From a virus, in IMG/VR virus record IMGVR_UViG_3300000595_000002, positions 1 through 40,163 of that record: a stretch of 40,163 bases of DNA; one strand, 5' to 3'. Below are positions 24,412 through 33,217 of this stretch, one piece after another. The translations under genes were made by a program, and so were the position numbers. The notes below the pieces were generated by a model that ran no database searches, was not told where the DNA came from, and saw only the letters and a program-made list of their open reading frames with translations. The number at the start of each line of letters is the position of its first letter. Position 1 is the first letter of the stretch.

Positions 24412-24499
24412 CTCGATATACGTCCTGTGTTCTTTTAACGTCTATTCAGGCTTAAACTAAAGGGAGCAGCAAAGAACAGTTAGTTTTTAGATTTGCGAC
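24412..24499 (-). other. Hairpins after the capsid gene
   Basis: A short spacer containing an inverted repeat AAACTAA / TTAGTTT separated by 19 bases and the edge of a GCGGG/CCCGC hairpin (near 24390-24409). It could be a partial terminator or mRNA-stability element boosting capsid expression over the genes beyond. Weak evidence. Confidence 0.3.
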
Positions 24500-25366
24500 T
24501 TATTTGCCGTTGATGGCAACACCGAACGTAGTACGATAATTCAGCACACCATAGATACAGGTGGCAACGTACAGGTCTCCGGTGTAGTCCGGTCGGCGCA
24601 TCTTTTCAACACCAATCTGTTTCTGAATAGCAAGCAGGTAGGCATCTTTGTGGAACATCTGATTGACTTCGTGAGCTGAAGAAGTCGGGATGTTGTTGGT
24701 CCAATAGATCGTCACACCGAGACGTTCGCCAACGATACCCGTTTTAATGGGTTCATCAGGGACATACCGAGTGTTGATAAACTGTTCCGTCTTCAACCAC
24801 GCAGCTTTGGTCTTAGGACCAATGACAGCGTAGCGTTCAGTGTCGGGGGCATTCGCCTGATCGAGCGCGAGTGCAGCCGCAACCCAGTCATCCAACGTCG
24901 GGTCTTGACCGAGCGTACCAACGGCAGAGTTCGTATTGCCACTCTGCAACGCCAGAACGTCAGTGTCGATCTGCAACGCAAGACCGTAGACAGCCTTCTC
25001 TTTCATCAAATCCGCAAACATATACTTGCTCTGCACGGTCAACATGTCGTCAACCAAGAAAGCTTCGTAATACCGTTTGTTGAGATTCAGCGTCAGGGAA
25101 GTCTGAGTGATGGTATCAATCTGAATCTGTGACACAGTGGACACAGAGCGAGACTGAGCCGAAGACATATTCGCCAATTGAGGAATGTTAACGGTGTCTC
25201 CGCCATCTTTAACGAATTCATCCATGCGTTTAACCAAACGCGCAGCGACGAGTTGATTTTCAACCGCCAACTGTACTTCTTTGCTCCACAGAGTCGGGTT
25301 AAAGACTTCTGCTGTTTGACCACTACCGCCTGTATAGGCGGCGGAACCAATAGCTCCAAAGCTCAT
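24500..25366 (-). CDS. Major capsid protein, HK97-fold type
   Basis: 288 residues. It begins with a Gly/Ser-rich N-arm, then VFNPTLWSKEVQLAVENQLVA, a beta-rich body with DTVNIPQLANM, and YYEAFLVDDM / DLYVATCIYGVLNYR near the C-terminus, the pattern of short HK97-fold capsid proteins of podoviruses. It lies downstream of the portal and a scaffold-like gene. No capsid protease was found, consistent with scaffold-dependent assembly without a protease. Confidence 0.75.
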   Translation of the reverse strand: MSFGAIGSAAYTGGSGQTAEVFNPTLWSKEVQLAVENQLVAARLVKRMDEFVKDGGDTVNIPQLANMSSAQSRSVSTVSQIQIDTITQTSLTLNLNKRYYEAFLVDDMLTVQSKYMFADLMKEKAVYGLALQIDTDVLALQSGNTNSAVGTLGQDPTLDDWVAAALALDQANAPDTERYAVIGPKTKAAWLKTEQFINTRYVPDEPIKTGIVGERLGVTIYWTNNIPTSSAHEVNQMFHKDAYLLAIQKQIGVEKMRRPDYTGDLYVATCIYGVLNYRTTFGVAINGK

Positions 25367-25383
25367 GTTAGTTTACCGTCCTA

Positions 25384-25824
25384 TTAATTTTGATCGCTTT
25401 GCAGGCGATATAGAATCTCCCAGTGCTCGTTAGAGCCGGGAGCTGCACTCATAGTCGCGTTAAGCCCGTTTACAAACTTAATTGAAACAGGGAACGTGAG
25501 AAGTGTGCTTGCAACACTATTCGCCGCCGTGTGAACCGACAACACGGAAGACGAGTGATTCGCCGTAGCAGTGTCCCGAAGCGTCACAAAAAGACTGGAC
25601 GCACCGGCGCTGCTCGACACAATAACCCCAAAAATAACGCCCTTGCCTGTAGCGCAAAGAACATCTTGCGTACCGGAAGAGATACTCATATCACACACTG
25701 AGGCACCGGCCCAACGAGGGTCGATGACCTGAGCGTTCTGCTTATCAGTGGGTACTGGAATAGCCGAATAAGAGGCTGAAACCATACCCAAGACAAGCCC
25801 GAGAGAAAGGATAATCCTTCTCAT
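25384..25824 (-). CDS. Sec-exported beta-rich protein, paralogue of 23520
   Basis: 146 residues from ATG 25824, which has ggaggc eight bases upstream. The frame opens at 25881, but those codons belong to the scaffold gene. Signal peptide MRRIILSLGLVLGMVSASYS, then a beta-rich domain with two cysteines (SVCDMS, DVLCATG) and a strand order like the exported protein at 23520. It sits between scaffold and capsid genes, where a decoration or head-fibre protein is usual. Yet it carries an export signal, which a virion protein assembled in the cytoplasm should not need. Confidence 0.6.
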   Translation of the reverse strand: MRRIILSLGLVLGMVSASYSAIPVPTDKQNAQVIDPRWAGASVCDMSISSGTQDVLCATGKGVIFGVIVSSSAGASSLFVTLRDTATANHSSSVLSVHTAANSVASTLLTFPVSIKFVNGLNATMSAAPGSNEHWEILYRLQSDQN

Positions 25825-25840
25825 AGTAGCCTCCGAGAAA

Positions 25841-26500
25841 TTAGCCAACGATTTTGACTTCACCTTTGGCGATAAGTTCACGGACTTTTGCGTATTCTGC
25901 TAAAGACATTTTTTCAATCTCTTTGTTCGTCAACTGCTTTGCTGAACTGGCGGGAGCGGCAGAAGTGGAAGTAGAGATAGAAGCGTTAGAACCAATCGCC
26001 TTGAGCCTTTCAGCTTCAGTGGCGGCTTTGGCCTCTGCTTCTGCCTTCTTTTCCTGCTGTAGTAACTGCCATGCTAATTTTGCTGTCTTATCCGGCGTAG
26101 CACCTGAAATGCCCCGACGTTTGGCGAAGTCAACGACTTCTTTCCATCCGTCAGTATTCTCAACTTCGTCGGCGTCAACATTGAGCTTACTCGCCACGAA
26201 AGATTTAGCTTTTTCGTAGGAGACGGCTGCCATAATTAACGGTGTGGCGTGTTCCACAACTTTCTTCTGCAACAGAACATCAACAGGGTCGGCCACCTGA
26301 TTACCCGCAGGAGTCGGGGGATTTTGCCTAGCTGCTTCTAGTTGCTGTCTTTTTTCTCTCTCACTTAGGAGGTCTGCTTTAATGCCTTTAACTGCACGTT
26401 CAAGTTCCGCGATTTGCTGCCTTGAAGCTTCAAGCTCTTTATTCGCGTCAATCTGACCCGTTGACGATTGGGTTTGAGCCTGACTATTTACATCACTCAT
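25841..26500 (-). CDS. Scaffold-like protein, 219 aa
   Basis: Charged and helical with a coiled-coil near residues 24-58 (ASRQQIAELERAVKGIKADL), a Lys/Glu/Ala-rich helix near 145-165 and an Ala/Ser linker. No Cys. This composition, between the portal-side genes and the capsid gene, is the usual profile of a phage scaffold. A C-terminal basic segment (ELIAKGEVKIVG) may bind capsid subunits. Confidence 0.65.
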   Translation of the reverse strand: MSDVNSQAQTQSSTGQIDANKELEASRQQIAELERAVKGIKADLLSEREKRQQLEAARQNPPTPAGNQVADPVDVLLQKKVVEHATPLIMAAVSYEKAKSFVASKLNVDADEVENTDGWKEVVDFAKRRGISGATPDKTAKLAWQLLQQEKKAEAEAKAATEAERLKAIGSNASISTSTSAAPASSAKQLTNKEIEKMSLAEYAKVRELIAKGEVKIVG

Positions 26501-26515
26501 TGATAAGCATCCTTT

Positions 26516-26872
26516 TTAACGGGACGATGTTCCCGAATTCATCGCGTTTCGTTTCTGCATTTCTTCTTGCTTCTTGCGAGCTAGTTCGACCACGCGAAGC
26601 AGGTCTAACGTCGCTCTGAGTCCACCACGACTTTGATTAACTTCGTCGGTCGTAGCTTTCTCGTTTAAAATTGTCTGTAAGTAGTTGAAGGCCTGCGCCC
26701 ACGCTTCTTGCTCGTAAGATTTATACGCGGGGGTATTTGAGTACTCAATGACACGTAGGACGTCAGCTTTAACAGCGTCAGGGTGATTGGGTAGGGGCTT
26801 CATGCCAAACTTCAACATGTCCTTACCTTCGGTTGAACTGAATAACTTCTGTAAGCTAACTAGCCAATTCAT
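26516..26872 (-). CDS. Hypothetical protein, 118 aa
   Basis: Helical and basic at the C-terminus (KKQEEMQKRNAMN). The ATG overlaps the portal stop by one base. It lies between portal and scaffold, the place of small head-assembly factors. No motif recognised. Confidence 0.5.
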   Translation of the reverse strand: MNWLVSLQKLFSSTEGKDMLKFGMKPLPNHPDAVKADVLRVIEYSNTPAYKSYEQEAWAQAFNYLQTILNEKATTDEVNQSRGGLRATLDLLRVVELARKKQEEMQKRNAMNSGTSSR

Positions 26873-29082
26873 TAGTGTTGGCCTCCCAACATTGCGCCTT
26901 GAACAGCATTGTTAGGCTGAGCAGCCATAGATGGACCAGTTTCTCCAGCCCTCATTGTGTTCATTGTCTGAGCAGGATTACGAGACTGTGTGAGTCCGGG
27001 GAGTCCCGGCTGCTGCTGAAGATTAGGGCCGGGGTCAAACACTCCTGACTTATTAAGCTGGAACTTCTCTGTCGCAGCCTTCAAGTGCTTCATCTTCATA
27101 ATCATGAGCTGCATGGCCTTCTTCTGTTTGTCGTCCCAATCCTGATACTCTTCTGTTTCCATAAACTCGGCGTAACGTTCAAGGTGCTCATCGAAGTCAA
27201 CACCGGGCATAGGGAGATAGTCACGTCCGTTTTCCAGCATCTCAATAACTTCACTCGGGCTAAGGGCTTCAGCTTGAGGCGGCTTAGGAATGGTCAGGTT
27301 AATTCCCATACCACGCAAAGTGTTGGTGAAGAGCTCATATGTCGTGGCGGGATTCATGGCAATGATGGGGTCCTGTCGGAACATCTTGAAGGCCATAAGC
27401 CATGTCTGCTGCATCATCTGCTGATCGAAGATGTTCTGAATCTCAAGCTTGAACTTCGTTTGAACGGAGAAGTCTTCACGGGACATCTTCTTGAATAACG
27501 GAACGCCCTTACCAATACCGACAACATAAAACTCTTTCGTCTCAGGGGCGCACTGACAATTCAGGTCCCACATGTGATTCAGAAGTTTCTCAATGGACAG
27601 CACTAAGCGGTTCAACGGATTGGAGAGACGAATAGACGCTCTCTGATTCATCGAAATAGATTCAGTGGCAGTCTGCTCACCGGACGACGGAAGTCCCTGA
27701 ATGTTATCCGTGATTCCTAGAATGCGTTCGACATACTGAAGGAGTAGGCCTTCTTCCTGAAAGTAGGACTGACGAACGGCGGGCGTTGGTGCAAACTGCA
27801 CTTCGCGTGGATCATCAACGGGGTAGAAATGTCCCGGCGTGATCTGAACGGCTTCAGGATTGAAACGGCCTCCGGCACGGTAGAAGCCGAACACTGTATT
27901 TTCCCAAGCTCCGGCATTGACACGGGCGTTGTGAATAGCTTCCCATTCGTCACACAGAGGGCGAATGGCTTTGTGAATAGATTCTCCTAATCCACGGCTA
28001 TCAATAGGACGTGTTTTAATTTCAACAATGCGGCAGGGGGTCAGAGCAACACGAATAACAACACCTGTCTTAACTTCAAAGACAACCGTAATCTGCTCGA
28101 GCTTCTTGTCGTCATCAATGTCCTTCCAGAGATAAGCCTGAGCTAATTCAACAACCTGCTGGTCTAGATACCAGCCCAGCGTAAAACCGTCATACTGCTT
28201 GCGGGCTTGCTCAAGGGCACTCGTGTCGTCAATGAGCTTGTTAACCATGATTCCACGAAGCTCTTCAACTTGGGATGGAATATAGAAGGAGTCCCCGTCT
28301 TCACCTTCTTCAGCGAGACGTTTAACTTCAGACATTGGGGACTTCTTATATTTGAATACGACGTCAGTCTCTACGGCCTTATCAAAATCAGGGATAAACG
28401 GAGAGCGGTAAATATGCTCAGGGGAAATAGACTCAATCTTAATACCGTCAAATACAACTTTCTTTTCCTTCTTCGTCTTATTCCGTTTAACCTTCTTCGT
28501 CTGACCAGTCGGGTTCCCCTGATCGTCCAGAATCGGTTGTTCCTCTTCTTCTTGGTATTTAACGGTGTCATATTTAATTTGACGCTCGTAGCGCGGTTCA
28601 ATGTAGGCTGTACCGAACTTCTTGTCTTTTAGGTCGGCGTCATCCAGAACAGAATAGAAATCTGCTTCGTAAGCGAGTTGGTAGGACAAATAGTCGGCGG
28701 CTTTATCCGCCTTCGATTTAAAATCTTGCGTAAGATAGTGAGGCTTAACCTTCGCCATATTCCCTTGACCGAATATGGAGTACATGTGGTTAGCATGAAG
28801 AGAGTCGGCGGCAATACGAGTAAAGATACAACGGAGATTGGCTGCACCTGCGTACGGAACGGGCTTATCCGGTGGTTCGAGATAATACGCCTTTAACGCC
28901 TCTGCCTTCTCATCTTCCCACTGAGCGCGGTCAGTGTATCCACGCATCTTCGTGAATCTATCAGAGAGCTCCTTACCAATCTCCGTAAGTTTCTCTTTGG
29001 TTAGACTGAGGTTGTCGTCGTCATTAACTTCGGACGGCTCAATTTCTTGCTTCAGTAGTTCGTATTTGTTTAGGTCAGCCAT
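26872..29082 (-). CDS. Portal protein, 736 aa
   Basis: Large protein with an acidic N-terminus, a LKAYYLEPPDKPVPYAGAAN segment and a Gln/Pro/Gly-rich C-terminus, directly after the large terminase. 'NLRCIFTRIAADSLHANH' and 'IGVP...' type segments match podovirus portal proteins in general, although no single motif is diagnostic. The length is in the range of P22-like and related podovirus portals (about 700). Placement and size are the main support. Confidence 0.7.
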   Translation of the reverse strand: MADLNKYELLKQEIEPSEVNDDDNLSLTKEKLTEIGKELSDRFTKMRGYTDRAQWEDEKAEALKAYYLEPPDKPVPYAGAANLRCIFTRIAADSLHANHMYSIFGQGNMAKVKPHYLTQDFKSKADKAADYLSYQLAYEADFYSVLDDADLKDKKFGTAYIEPRYERQIKYDTVKYQEEEEQPILDDQGNPTGQTKKVKRNKTKKEKKVVFDGIKIESISPEHIYRSPFIPDFDKAVETDVVFKYKKSPMSEVKRLAEEGEDGDSFYIPSQVEELRGIMVNKLIDDTSALEQARKQYDGFTLGWYLDQQVVELAQAYLWKDIDDDKKLEQITVVFEVKTGVVIRVALTPCRIVEIKTRPIDSRGLGESIHKAIRPLCDEWEAIHNARVNAGAWENTVFGFYRAGGRFNPEAVQITPGHFYPVDDPREVQFAPTPAVRQSYFQEEGLLLQYVERILGITDNIQGLPSSGEQTATESISMNQRASIRLSNPLNRLVLSIEKLLNHMWDLNCQCAPETKEFYVVGIGKGVPLFKKMSREDFSVQTKFKLEIQNIFDQQMMQQTWLMAFKMFRQDPIIAMNPATTYELFTNTLRGMGINLTIPKPPQAEALSPSEVIEMLENGRDYLPMPGVDFDEHLERYAEFMETEEYQDWDDKQKKAMQLMIMKMKHLKAATEKFQLNKSGVFDPGPNLQQQPGLPGLTQSRNPAQTMNTMRAGETGPSMAAQPNNAVQGAMLGGQH

Positions 29083-29092
29083 AGGTTATCCG

Positions 29093-30595
29093 TTAACGAC
29101 AGATGTTTATATTGCGAATCGGCGGAAGAATTAAGCCAAGCTCTTCAATGCGGGAACGTTGTGGGGCTTCAGTCGGTTGATTAATTCGTACTGCGGAACT
29201 GTTGTTACTAAAACGGGGACGAATTGCTAAGGTGTATCGGACACAGTCGGGGAAGTCTTTAAGATAGTCGCGGGGTCTTTCTTTCTCATCCTTCAACGTA
29301 TTCCCGTGCGCCCACTCATCCCACATAAAATTATTCATTGCGTGCCACGTCTGCGGGACGTCTTTTGTGAAATAAGCTTGAGGGCGATTAAAAGAATCTA
29401 ACGGCTTACTCTTGTCGTAGCGAAGATATTCATGAACAACGTTGTATCCACCTTCAGAATTATCAGCAATCGTAAATGACATACCAGCATCTGAGAATTC
29501 CCGAAGGGTTGTTCGTGAAGAGCCGTACCCACTAATCTGTTTGTCGGCAGCGGGATCAATTAGACGTAAGAGCGTTCGTGCTCCGTGAAGCTTCTCACGC
29601 TCAGTAATGTATTCAACGGCCTGCTGTGCCGTGCCTTTAATTAAAGCCTCATCAAAGAAAACAACGGACTCGTGCTCATCAACATACGCCCACGTAACGT
29701 AGGTTCCTTTTCTTTGGTGAGGGTCAACTGTGCAAATGACGGGGTAGTGCGCAAACGGCTTTCGTGACTCCGGAATGTAATGTACTTGGTTGTCTAGTTC
29801 CACATATACCAAACCATCAAACTCCATAAACTGGCCCTCTTCACGGGCTTTGCGTTCGTGTTCAGGCCAGTTTGCGATAATAGCTTGCTTTTCTTTTTCA
29901 GGAAGATTCGGATTATCATGAATAGACACCTTGAAAACATCAACGTTTGGGTCGTCTGTCTTATTCCAATACTGCATCGCCCATGTCATTGAATACATCG
30001 GTGTAACGGTTAAGGCCATCTTTCCGCGACGAGAAATAAGACGTGTCATCGTTTCAGAGAAAAGGCGTTGCGGCATTTCTTCATCAGCCCAAACGAAATC
30101 CAACTCTACCGAAGCTGCTCCAGCAACGTCTTGGTCATAGGTCATGATCGATATGATTGATCCCTTTGCCCCATACAGTAAGTGGTTTCTAGAATCATAG
30201 GCGGTCTGCCACGACTTGCCACGTAACCACTTTTTAGGGACATACGTCTTTAAGAGCGGGATAATAAACGTTTCAACTAACTGGTACTTTTCGGTGAATA
30301 TGCGAAAATATCCCGGTCGTGGATTTGGCTCACCTGTAAGAGGGTGTGTATAGAAACAAGCACGATAGATTAATTCCATCACTCCTGCTGTGCTTTTTCC
30401 GCTGCGGTTGCCGCCGAAGAAAATTCTTATGGGTTTTTGTGATTTATGAAACGCAATGTGTTTATTACTACACGGCTTATAGAAGCGACACCGCTCTTCT
30501 TCGTACCTACGTCTAAGCTCTTCAGTTGCCATGGCCCGCTGAATCAACTCTTCACGGGGTAGCTTCATCAATTCGTCTAGTATCGGATCATCCAT
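29093..30595 (-). CDS. terL: Terminase large subunit
   Basis: 500 residues. Walker A GGNRSGKS at 61-68, Walker B ELDFVWADEE at 164-173, and nuclease-type aspartates D291 (VICTVDPHQ), D347 and D351 (LRLIDPAADK). This is the ATPase-nuclease motor that packages DNA through the portal encoded next. It overlaps the HNH gene by eight bases. Confidence 0.85.
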   Translation of the reverse strand: MDDPILDELMKLPREELIQRAMATEELRRRYEEERCRFYKPCSNKHIAFHKSQKPIRIFFGGNRSGKSTAGVMELIYRACFYTHPLTGEPNPRPGYFRIFTEKYQLVETFIIPLLKTYVPKKWLRGKSWQTAYDSRNHLLYGAKGSIISIMTYDQDVAGAASVELDFVWADEEMPQRLFSETMTRLISRRGKMALTVTPMYSMTWAMQYWNKTDDPNVDVFKVSIHDNPNLPEKEKQAIIANWPEHERKAREEGQFMEFDGLVYVELDNQVHYIPESRKPFAHYPVICTVDPHQRKGTYVTWAYVDEHESVVFFDEALIKGTAQQAVEYITEREKLHGARTLLRLIDPAADKQISGYGSSRTTLREFSDAGMSFTIADNSEGGYNVVHEYLRYDKSKPLDSFNRPQAYFTKDVPQTWHAMNNFMWDEWAHGNTLKDEKERPRDYLKDFPDCVRYTLAIRPRFSNNSSAVRINQPTEAPQRSRIEELGLILPPIRNINICR

Positions 30596-31115
30596 TTGTT
30601 TGCTGGAGGTAGCTAATTGCTGAATTAATCGTTACTAAATCGTCTTTAAAATATCCGATACCAGAATTACACGCTCCACATAACAACCCTCGAACCTTTC
30701 CAGATACATGATTATGGTCAATAGATAGTCGTTGAGTGCGCCCGTTCTTCATACGAGTCTCTGGCTTATGACAGATTGCGCAAAGGCCCTTTTGGGTAAT
30801 CACCAATTCTTTATACTGTTCGACGGTCAAGCCAAACTTCTTATACGCGTACGCGTTTTGATATGTACGAACTTTATTGCGATACTTTCGATATTGCGTC
30901 TTACCATTCACGTGACGCCAGTTACGAGTTATTTCGTTAGCGCGGATTCGGTTGGCGGCAACACATGATCGTTTCTTGTGGTACTCTTTCATACACGAAC
31001 GGCAGGCTGTTCCAAATCCGTCCTTGCGGTTTTTATGTTTAGGGAATTCCGCGTAGGACTTGATAACGTGACAGTAACAGCAACTCTTTAAGTTATTTGT
31101 TTCCGGCGTTTCCAA
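30588..31115 (-). CDS. HNH endonuclease (endonuclease VII-like)
   Basis: 175 residues, TTG start at 31115 (no ATG fits; aagga is about 15 bases upstream). N-terminal zinc motif CCYCHVIKSYAEF with CRSC, then the HNH core: CAICHKPE, IDHNHVSGKVRG, LLCGACNSGIGYF. This resembles the recombination endonuclease VII family, common beside terminase genes in podoviruses and siphoviruses, where it can aid packaging. TTG is required to keep the first Cys motif. Confidence 0.75.
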   Translation of the reverse strand: METPETNNLKSCCYCHVIKSYAEFPKHKNRKDGFGTACRSCMKEYHKKRSCVAANRIRANEITRNWRHVNGKTQYRKYRNKVRTYQNAYAYKKFGLTVEQYKELVITQKGLCAICHKPETRMKNGRTQRLSIDHNHVSGKVRGLLCGACNSGIGYFKDDLVTINSAISYLQQTNG

Positions 31116-31248
31116 CTGGAGCGGGTCCTTGAGGCTTTAACCTCTGTGCTGTGGCTTTGCAGATGTTACACTGGTAAACGGCAGGGTTAGCTATTCCGTC
31201 TGTAATCTCAATCATCAGTCCAGAACAAAGGCCTTTCCAGCACTTCAT
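31093..31248 (-). CDS. Small Cys-containing hypothetical protein, 51 aa
   Basis: ATG at 31248 overlaps the stop of the upstream gene by one base (TAATG). Contains MKCWKGLCSG at the N-terminus and CNIC near residue 27, so a possible metal site. The C-terminus overlaps the TTG start of the HNH gene. Not recognised. Confidence 0.45.
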   Translation of the reverse strand: MKCWKGLCSGLMIEITDGIANPAVYQCNICKATAQRLKPQGPAPVGNAGNK

Positions 31249-31499
31249 TATTCGCCTTTGTATTCCGGCTTCACTTTCTCAAGCGTCGTACGGCCTTGTC
31301 CAAATGAATTAGAATCGGCGGGGAACGTCTCTTCCTCGTGGCCGGGGTTAACGTCTTTCTTCAGGGAGTTGCTGTCGTCTCCGTTGTTACGATAAATAGA
31401 GACGGCGTCCTTGTCTGTAAGCTCTTCTCCGCTATTCTTCTTCTGGTTGCCCAGCTCAATCTTATTTTCAGCTTTAGACGGCTGCGTATAATTGTCCAT
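31248..31499 (-). CDS. Disordered acidic small protein, 83 aa
   Basis: Asn/Glu/Lys-rich, no hydrophobic core. It contains 'EETFPADSNSFGQGR', which resembles 'EQFHPEDFNRFGTN' in the adjacent gene at 31499, so the two may be tandem relatives. Short single-base overlaps link it in the late operon between small and large terminase. Function unknown. Confidence 0.45.
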   Translation of the reverse strand: MDNYTQPSKAENKIELGNQKKNSGEELTDKDAVSIYRNNGDDSNSLKKDVNPGHEEETFPADSNSFGQGRTTLEKVKPEYKGE

Positions 31500-31738
31500 T
31501 AAAGACCCTTCTTTACGTGCTTTGTGGAAACGAAATTAGTTCCAAAGCGATTAAAGTCTTCGGGGTGGAACTGCTCTCCGTGTCCCATAGGAGCCTGAGA
31601 ACCATGTCCTTTCGACTTCTCGGCTTTACGCGGCTGTGTCTCTAAATGCTTCGTCACTTCAGCCTTCGGCTTCTTTCCGCCATTCGTATACGCCTTAGCG
31701 GTTACGGCTTTCTTCGGTTGTAACGGCTCTTTCTTCAT
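31499..31738 (-). CDS. Basic disordered small protein, 79 aa
   Basis: Lys-rich N-terminal half (KKEPLQPKKAVTAKAY), then a Gly/His segment and 'HPEDFNRFGTN' near the C-terminus. Likely disordered and possibly nucleic-acid binding. It overlaps the following gene by one base. No family recognised. Confidence 0.45.
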   Translation of the reverse strand: MKKEPLQPKKAVTAKAYTNGGKKPKAEVTKHLETQPRKAEKSKGHGSQAPMGHGEQFHPEDFNRFGTNFVSTKHVKKGL

Positions 31739-31749
31739 GTTATTCCTCG

Positions 31750-31992
31750 TTATTTAGCCAGCCGTTTAATGGCAAGCTTAGGGGCCTTAGCGAATAGCTG
31801 TGCGGCCTTTTGTGCTGCCTGCTTCACGTCAACACCTGTCGGCATGGCCGTTGTCTTTCCAAATTGGGTTTTACGTATTCTCGCTACAACAGGGCTTTGA
31901 GCCAATGGAACCTTTGTTGGCTTAATAGAGGCTGGCTTATTAAGCTTGGGGTCTATTTCATGTCTTCCAAAACTGCCTAACATATTCTTCAT
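31750..31992 (-). CDS. Basic hypothetical protein, 80 aa
   Basis: Lys/Ala/Pro-rich, no acidic cluster, with an amphipathic C-terminal helix (DVKQAAQKAAQLFAKAPKLA). This composition suggests a DNA-binding or disordered protein. Four-base overlap with the gene at 31989. Not recognised. Confidence 0.45.
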   Translation of the reverse strand: MKNMLGSFGRHEIDPKLNKPASIKPTKVPLAQSPVVARIRKTQFGKTTAMPTGVDVKQAAQKAAQLFAKAPKLAIKRLAK

Positions 31993-32180
31993 ACAAGCCT
32001 CGTTTCTACGTGTTTGCCTTGCATATTAAGCTGTCTTTGCTTCCAAACAATAGCTGCTGCCATTTCAACGTCTTTACGCTCTATAGCGTGTTTGTATGCT
32101 TCTTCCAAATGAAATACGCATATACGCTTGTTTATGTCGAATCCTGAGCCGTAGCAATGTAGACAGGTGGAGTCAGCCAT
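31989..32180 (-). CDS. DnaJ-like Cys miniprotein, 63 aa
   Basis: CLHCYGSGFD near the N-terminus is a CxxCxGxG-like motif. The rest is helical (VEMAAAIVWKQRQLNM). The start overlaps the stop of the tiny gene 32180-32254. Probably a single zinc-knuckle protein of unknown role. Confidence 0.45.
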   Translation of the reverse strand: MADSTCLHCYGSGFDINKRICVFHLEEAYKHAIERKDVEMAAAIVWKQRQLNMQGKHVETRLV

Positions 32181-32254
32181 TAGAATGTTCTCAACTCAAT
32201 TTTGACGTCCGTAGAAGTTGATTTATAGATACGATTAGGATACGAGTTTGTCAT
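32180..32254 (-). CDS. Tiny hypothetical peptide, 24 aa
   Basis: ATG at 32254, stop TAA sharing a base with the next ATG. Sequence is Ser/Thr-rich and basic (NSYPNRIYKSTSTDVKIE). No ribosome-binding site is obvious. It may be a coupling leader or a chance frame. Confidence 0.3.
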   Translation of the reverse strand: MTNSYPNRIYKSTSTDVKIELRTF

Positions 32255-32270
32255 TTAGGCTATGTTGGTA

Positions 32271-32558
32271 TTACCCACGACGACTTACGTTTAAACCAAT
32301 CAATTGCATGGCCCTATATTTATCGCTAAAATTCAAATCAAATGCGTATTCACCATCTTCACAAAGAGTAAATTTAGAGTCGTTTAGTATCTTTTCAACT
32401 ATGTGCTGGTTACGCCTATTCTTAATATCCACGAATACCCACAGATTAATTGGCTCACCGAGTTTGTTATAACGAAACTGAATATATCCACGTGGCCCGT
32501 TAAGCGTCTCGTCCTTCACTTTGCGTCTTGGGAATACTTCCTGAAGTTTCATATCCAT
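32271..32558 (-). CDS. Hypothetical protein, 95 aa
   Basis: Mixed alpha/beta pattern with VFVDIKNRRNQHIVEKIL and no membrane segment. Start chosen as the first ATG (MDMK), preceded by aaagga. It lies downstream of the small terminase, separated from it by about 200 bases with a hairpin (32719-32734). Function unknown. Confidence 0.45.
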   Translation of the reverse strand: MDMKLQEVFPRRKVKDETLNGPRGYIQFRYNKLGEPINLWVFVDIKNRRNQHIVEKILNDSKFTLCEDGEYAFDLNFSDKYRAMQLIGLNVSRRG

Positions 32559-32718
32559 CCTTTCACGCTGATTTCTAGGCTTTTACGGCTATTCTTGTGC
32601 AAGGGCAAAGGTACTTTTTAATATATATGGGGAGAGCTATAGGGGCCTAGCCGGGGTCCACCACGCCGGGCGCGTCTTTTCAATCTGAATTCATGAACAA
32701 CATTTCTATAAAATTCAG

Positions 32719-32734
32719 CTCTTCCGTCGGAGAG
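32719..32734 (-). terminator. Hairpin after small terminase gene
   Basis: CTCTTC-CGTC-GGAGAG-type inverted repeat (six pairs, one G-U), followed on the minus strand by CTGAATTTT. It may be a weak attenuator within the late operon. The T-run is interrupted, so this is uncertain. Confidence 0.3.
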
Positions 32735-32761
32735 ACACGCCAATACACACTGGTATACACA

Positions 32762-33217
32762 CTAACCGGCGGTTTCTTCGTCATTACCAACAATTTCAGC
32801 GTCGAGAACGTCTTTTACTGGAATTTTTAGACCGTCGCGTACACTCGCTGCAACCTTATCCGTACTCAATTCAGCGTACACATTTATATTAATCTTCGTT
32901 TCAGGTTCAAGGACGCGATTGGTATTCAGTATCTCAACGGCAGCTTTCCTTGCCACTTCTAAATTCTCTCTTTGCTTAACTAAATCAACCATCGTATGAG
33001 CAGCATTCGGCAACGCATTCTTTAAGTACTCTTTTGAAGCTGGTACAAAAGCATCTCTTATACGTTTATGATTGAGAATGTAAGTTACTCTTGATCTAGA
33101 TATGCCTAGCGCCTTGCCTATTGCGTCATGCGTATCATTGGGATGATCCAGCTTGAACTGGACAACCTCTTGCATTCTCTTTGTTAAAGGCCGTTGTTTA
33201 GCTGCAATACGTTTCAT
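32762..33217 (-). CDS. terS: Terminase small subunit candidate
   Basis: 151 residues. The N-terminal helix-turn-helix (residues about 30-52: DAIGKALGISRSRVTYILNH) is typical of small-terminase DNA-recognition domains, followed by a helical segment (NALPNAAHTMVDLVKQRE) for oligomerisation. It is the first sizeable late gene, upstream of the large subunit. It could alternatively be a transcriptional regulator. Confidence 0.6.
   Translation of the reverse strand: MKRIAAKQRPLTKRMQEVVQFKLDHPNDTHDAIGKALGISRSRVTYILNHKRIRDAFVPASKEYLKNALPNAAHTMVDLVKQRENLEVARKAAVEILNTNRVLEPETKININVYAELSTDKVAASVRDGLKIPVKDVLDAEIVGNDEETAG

Noticed and set aside
27085-27498. 137-codon plus-strand frame opposite the portal gene
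   Set aside because: Antisense shadow; the portal frame is continuous and syntenic.
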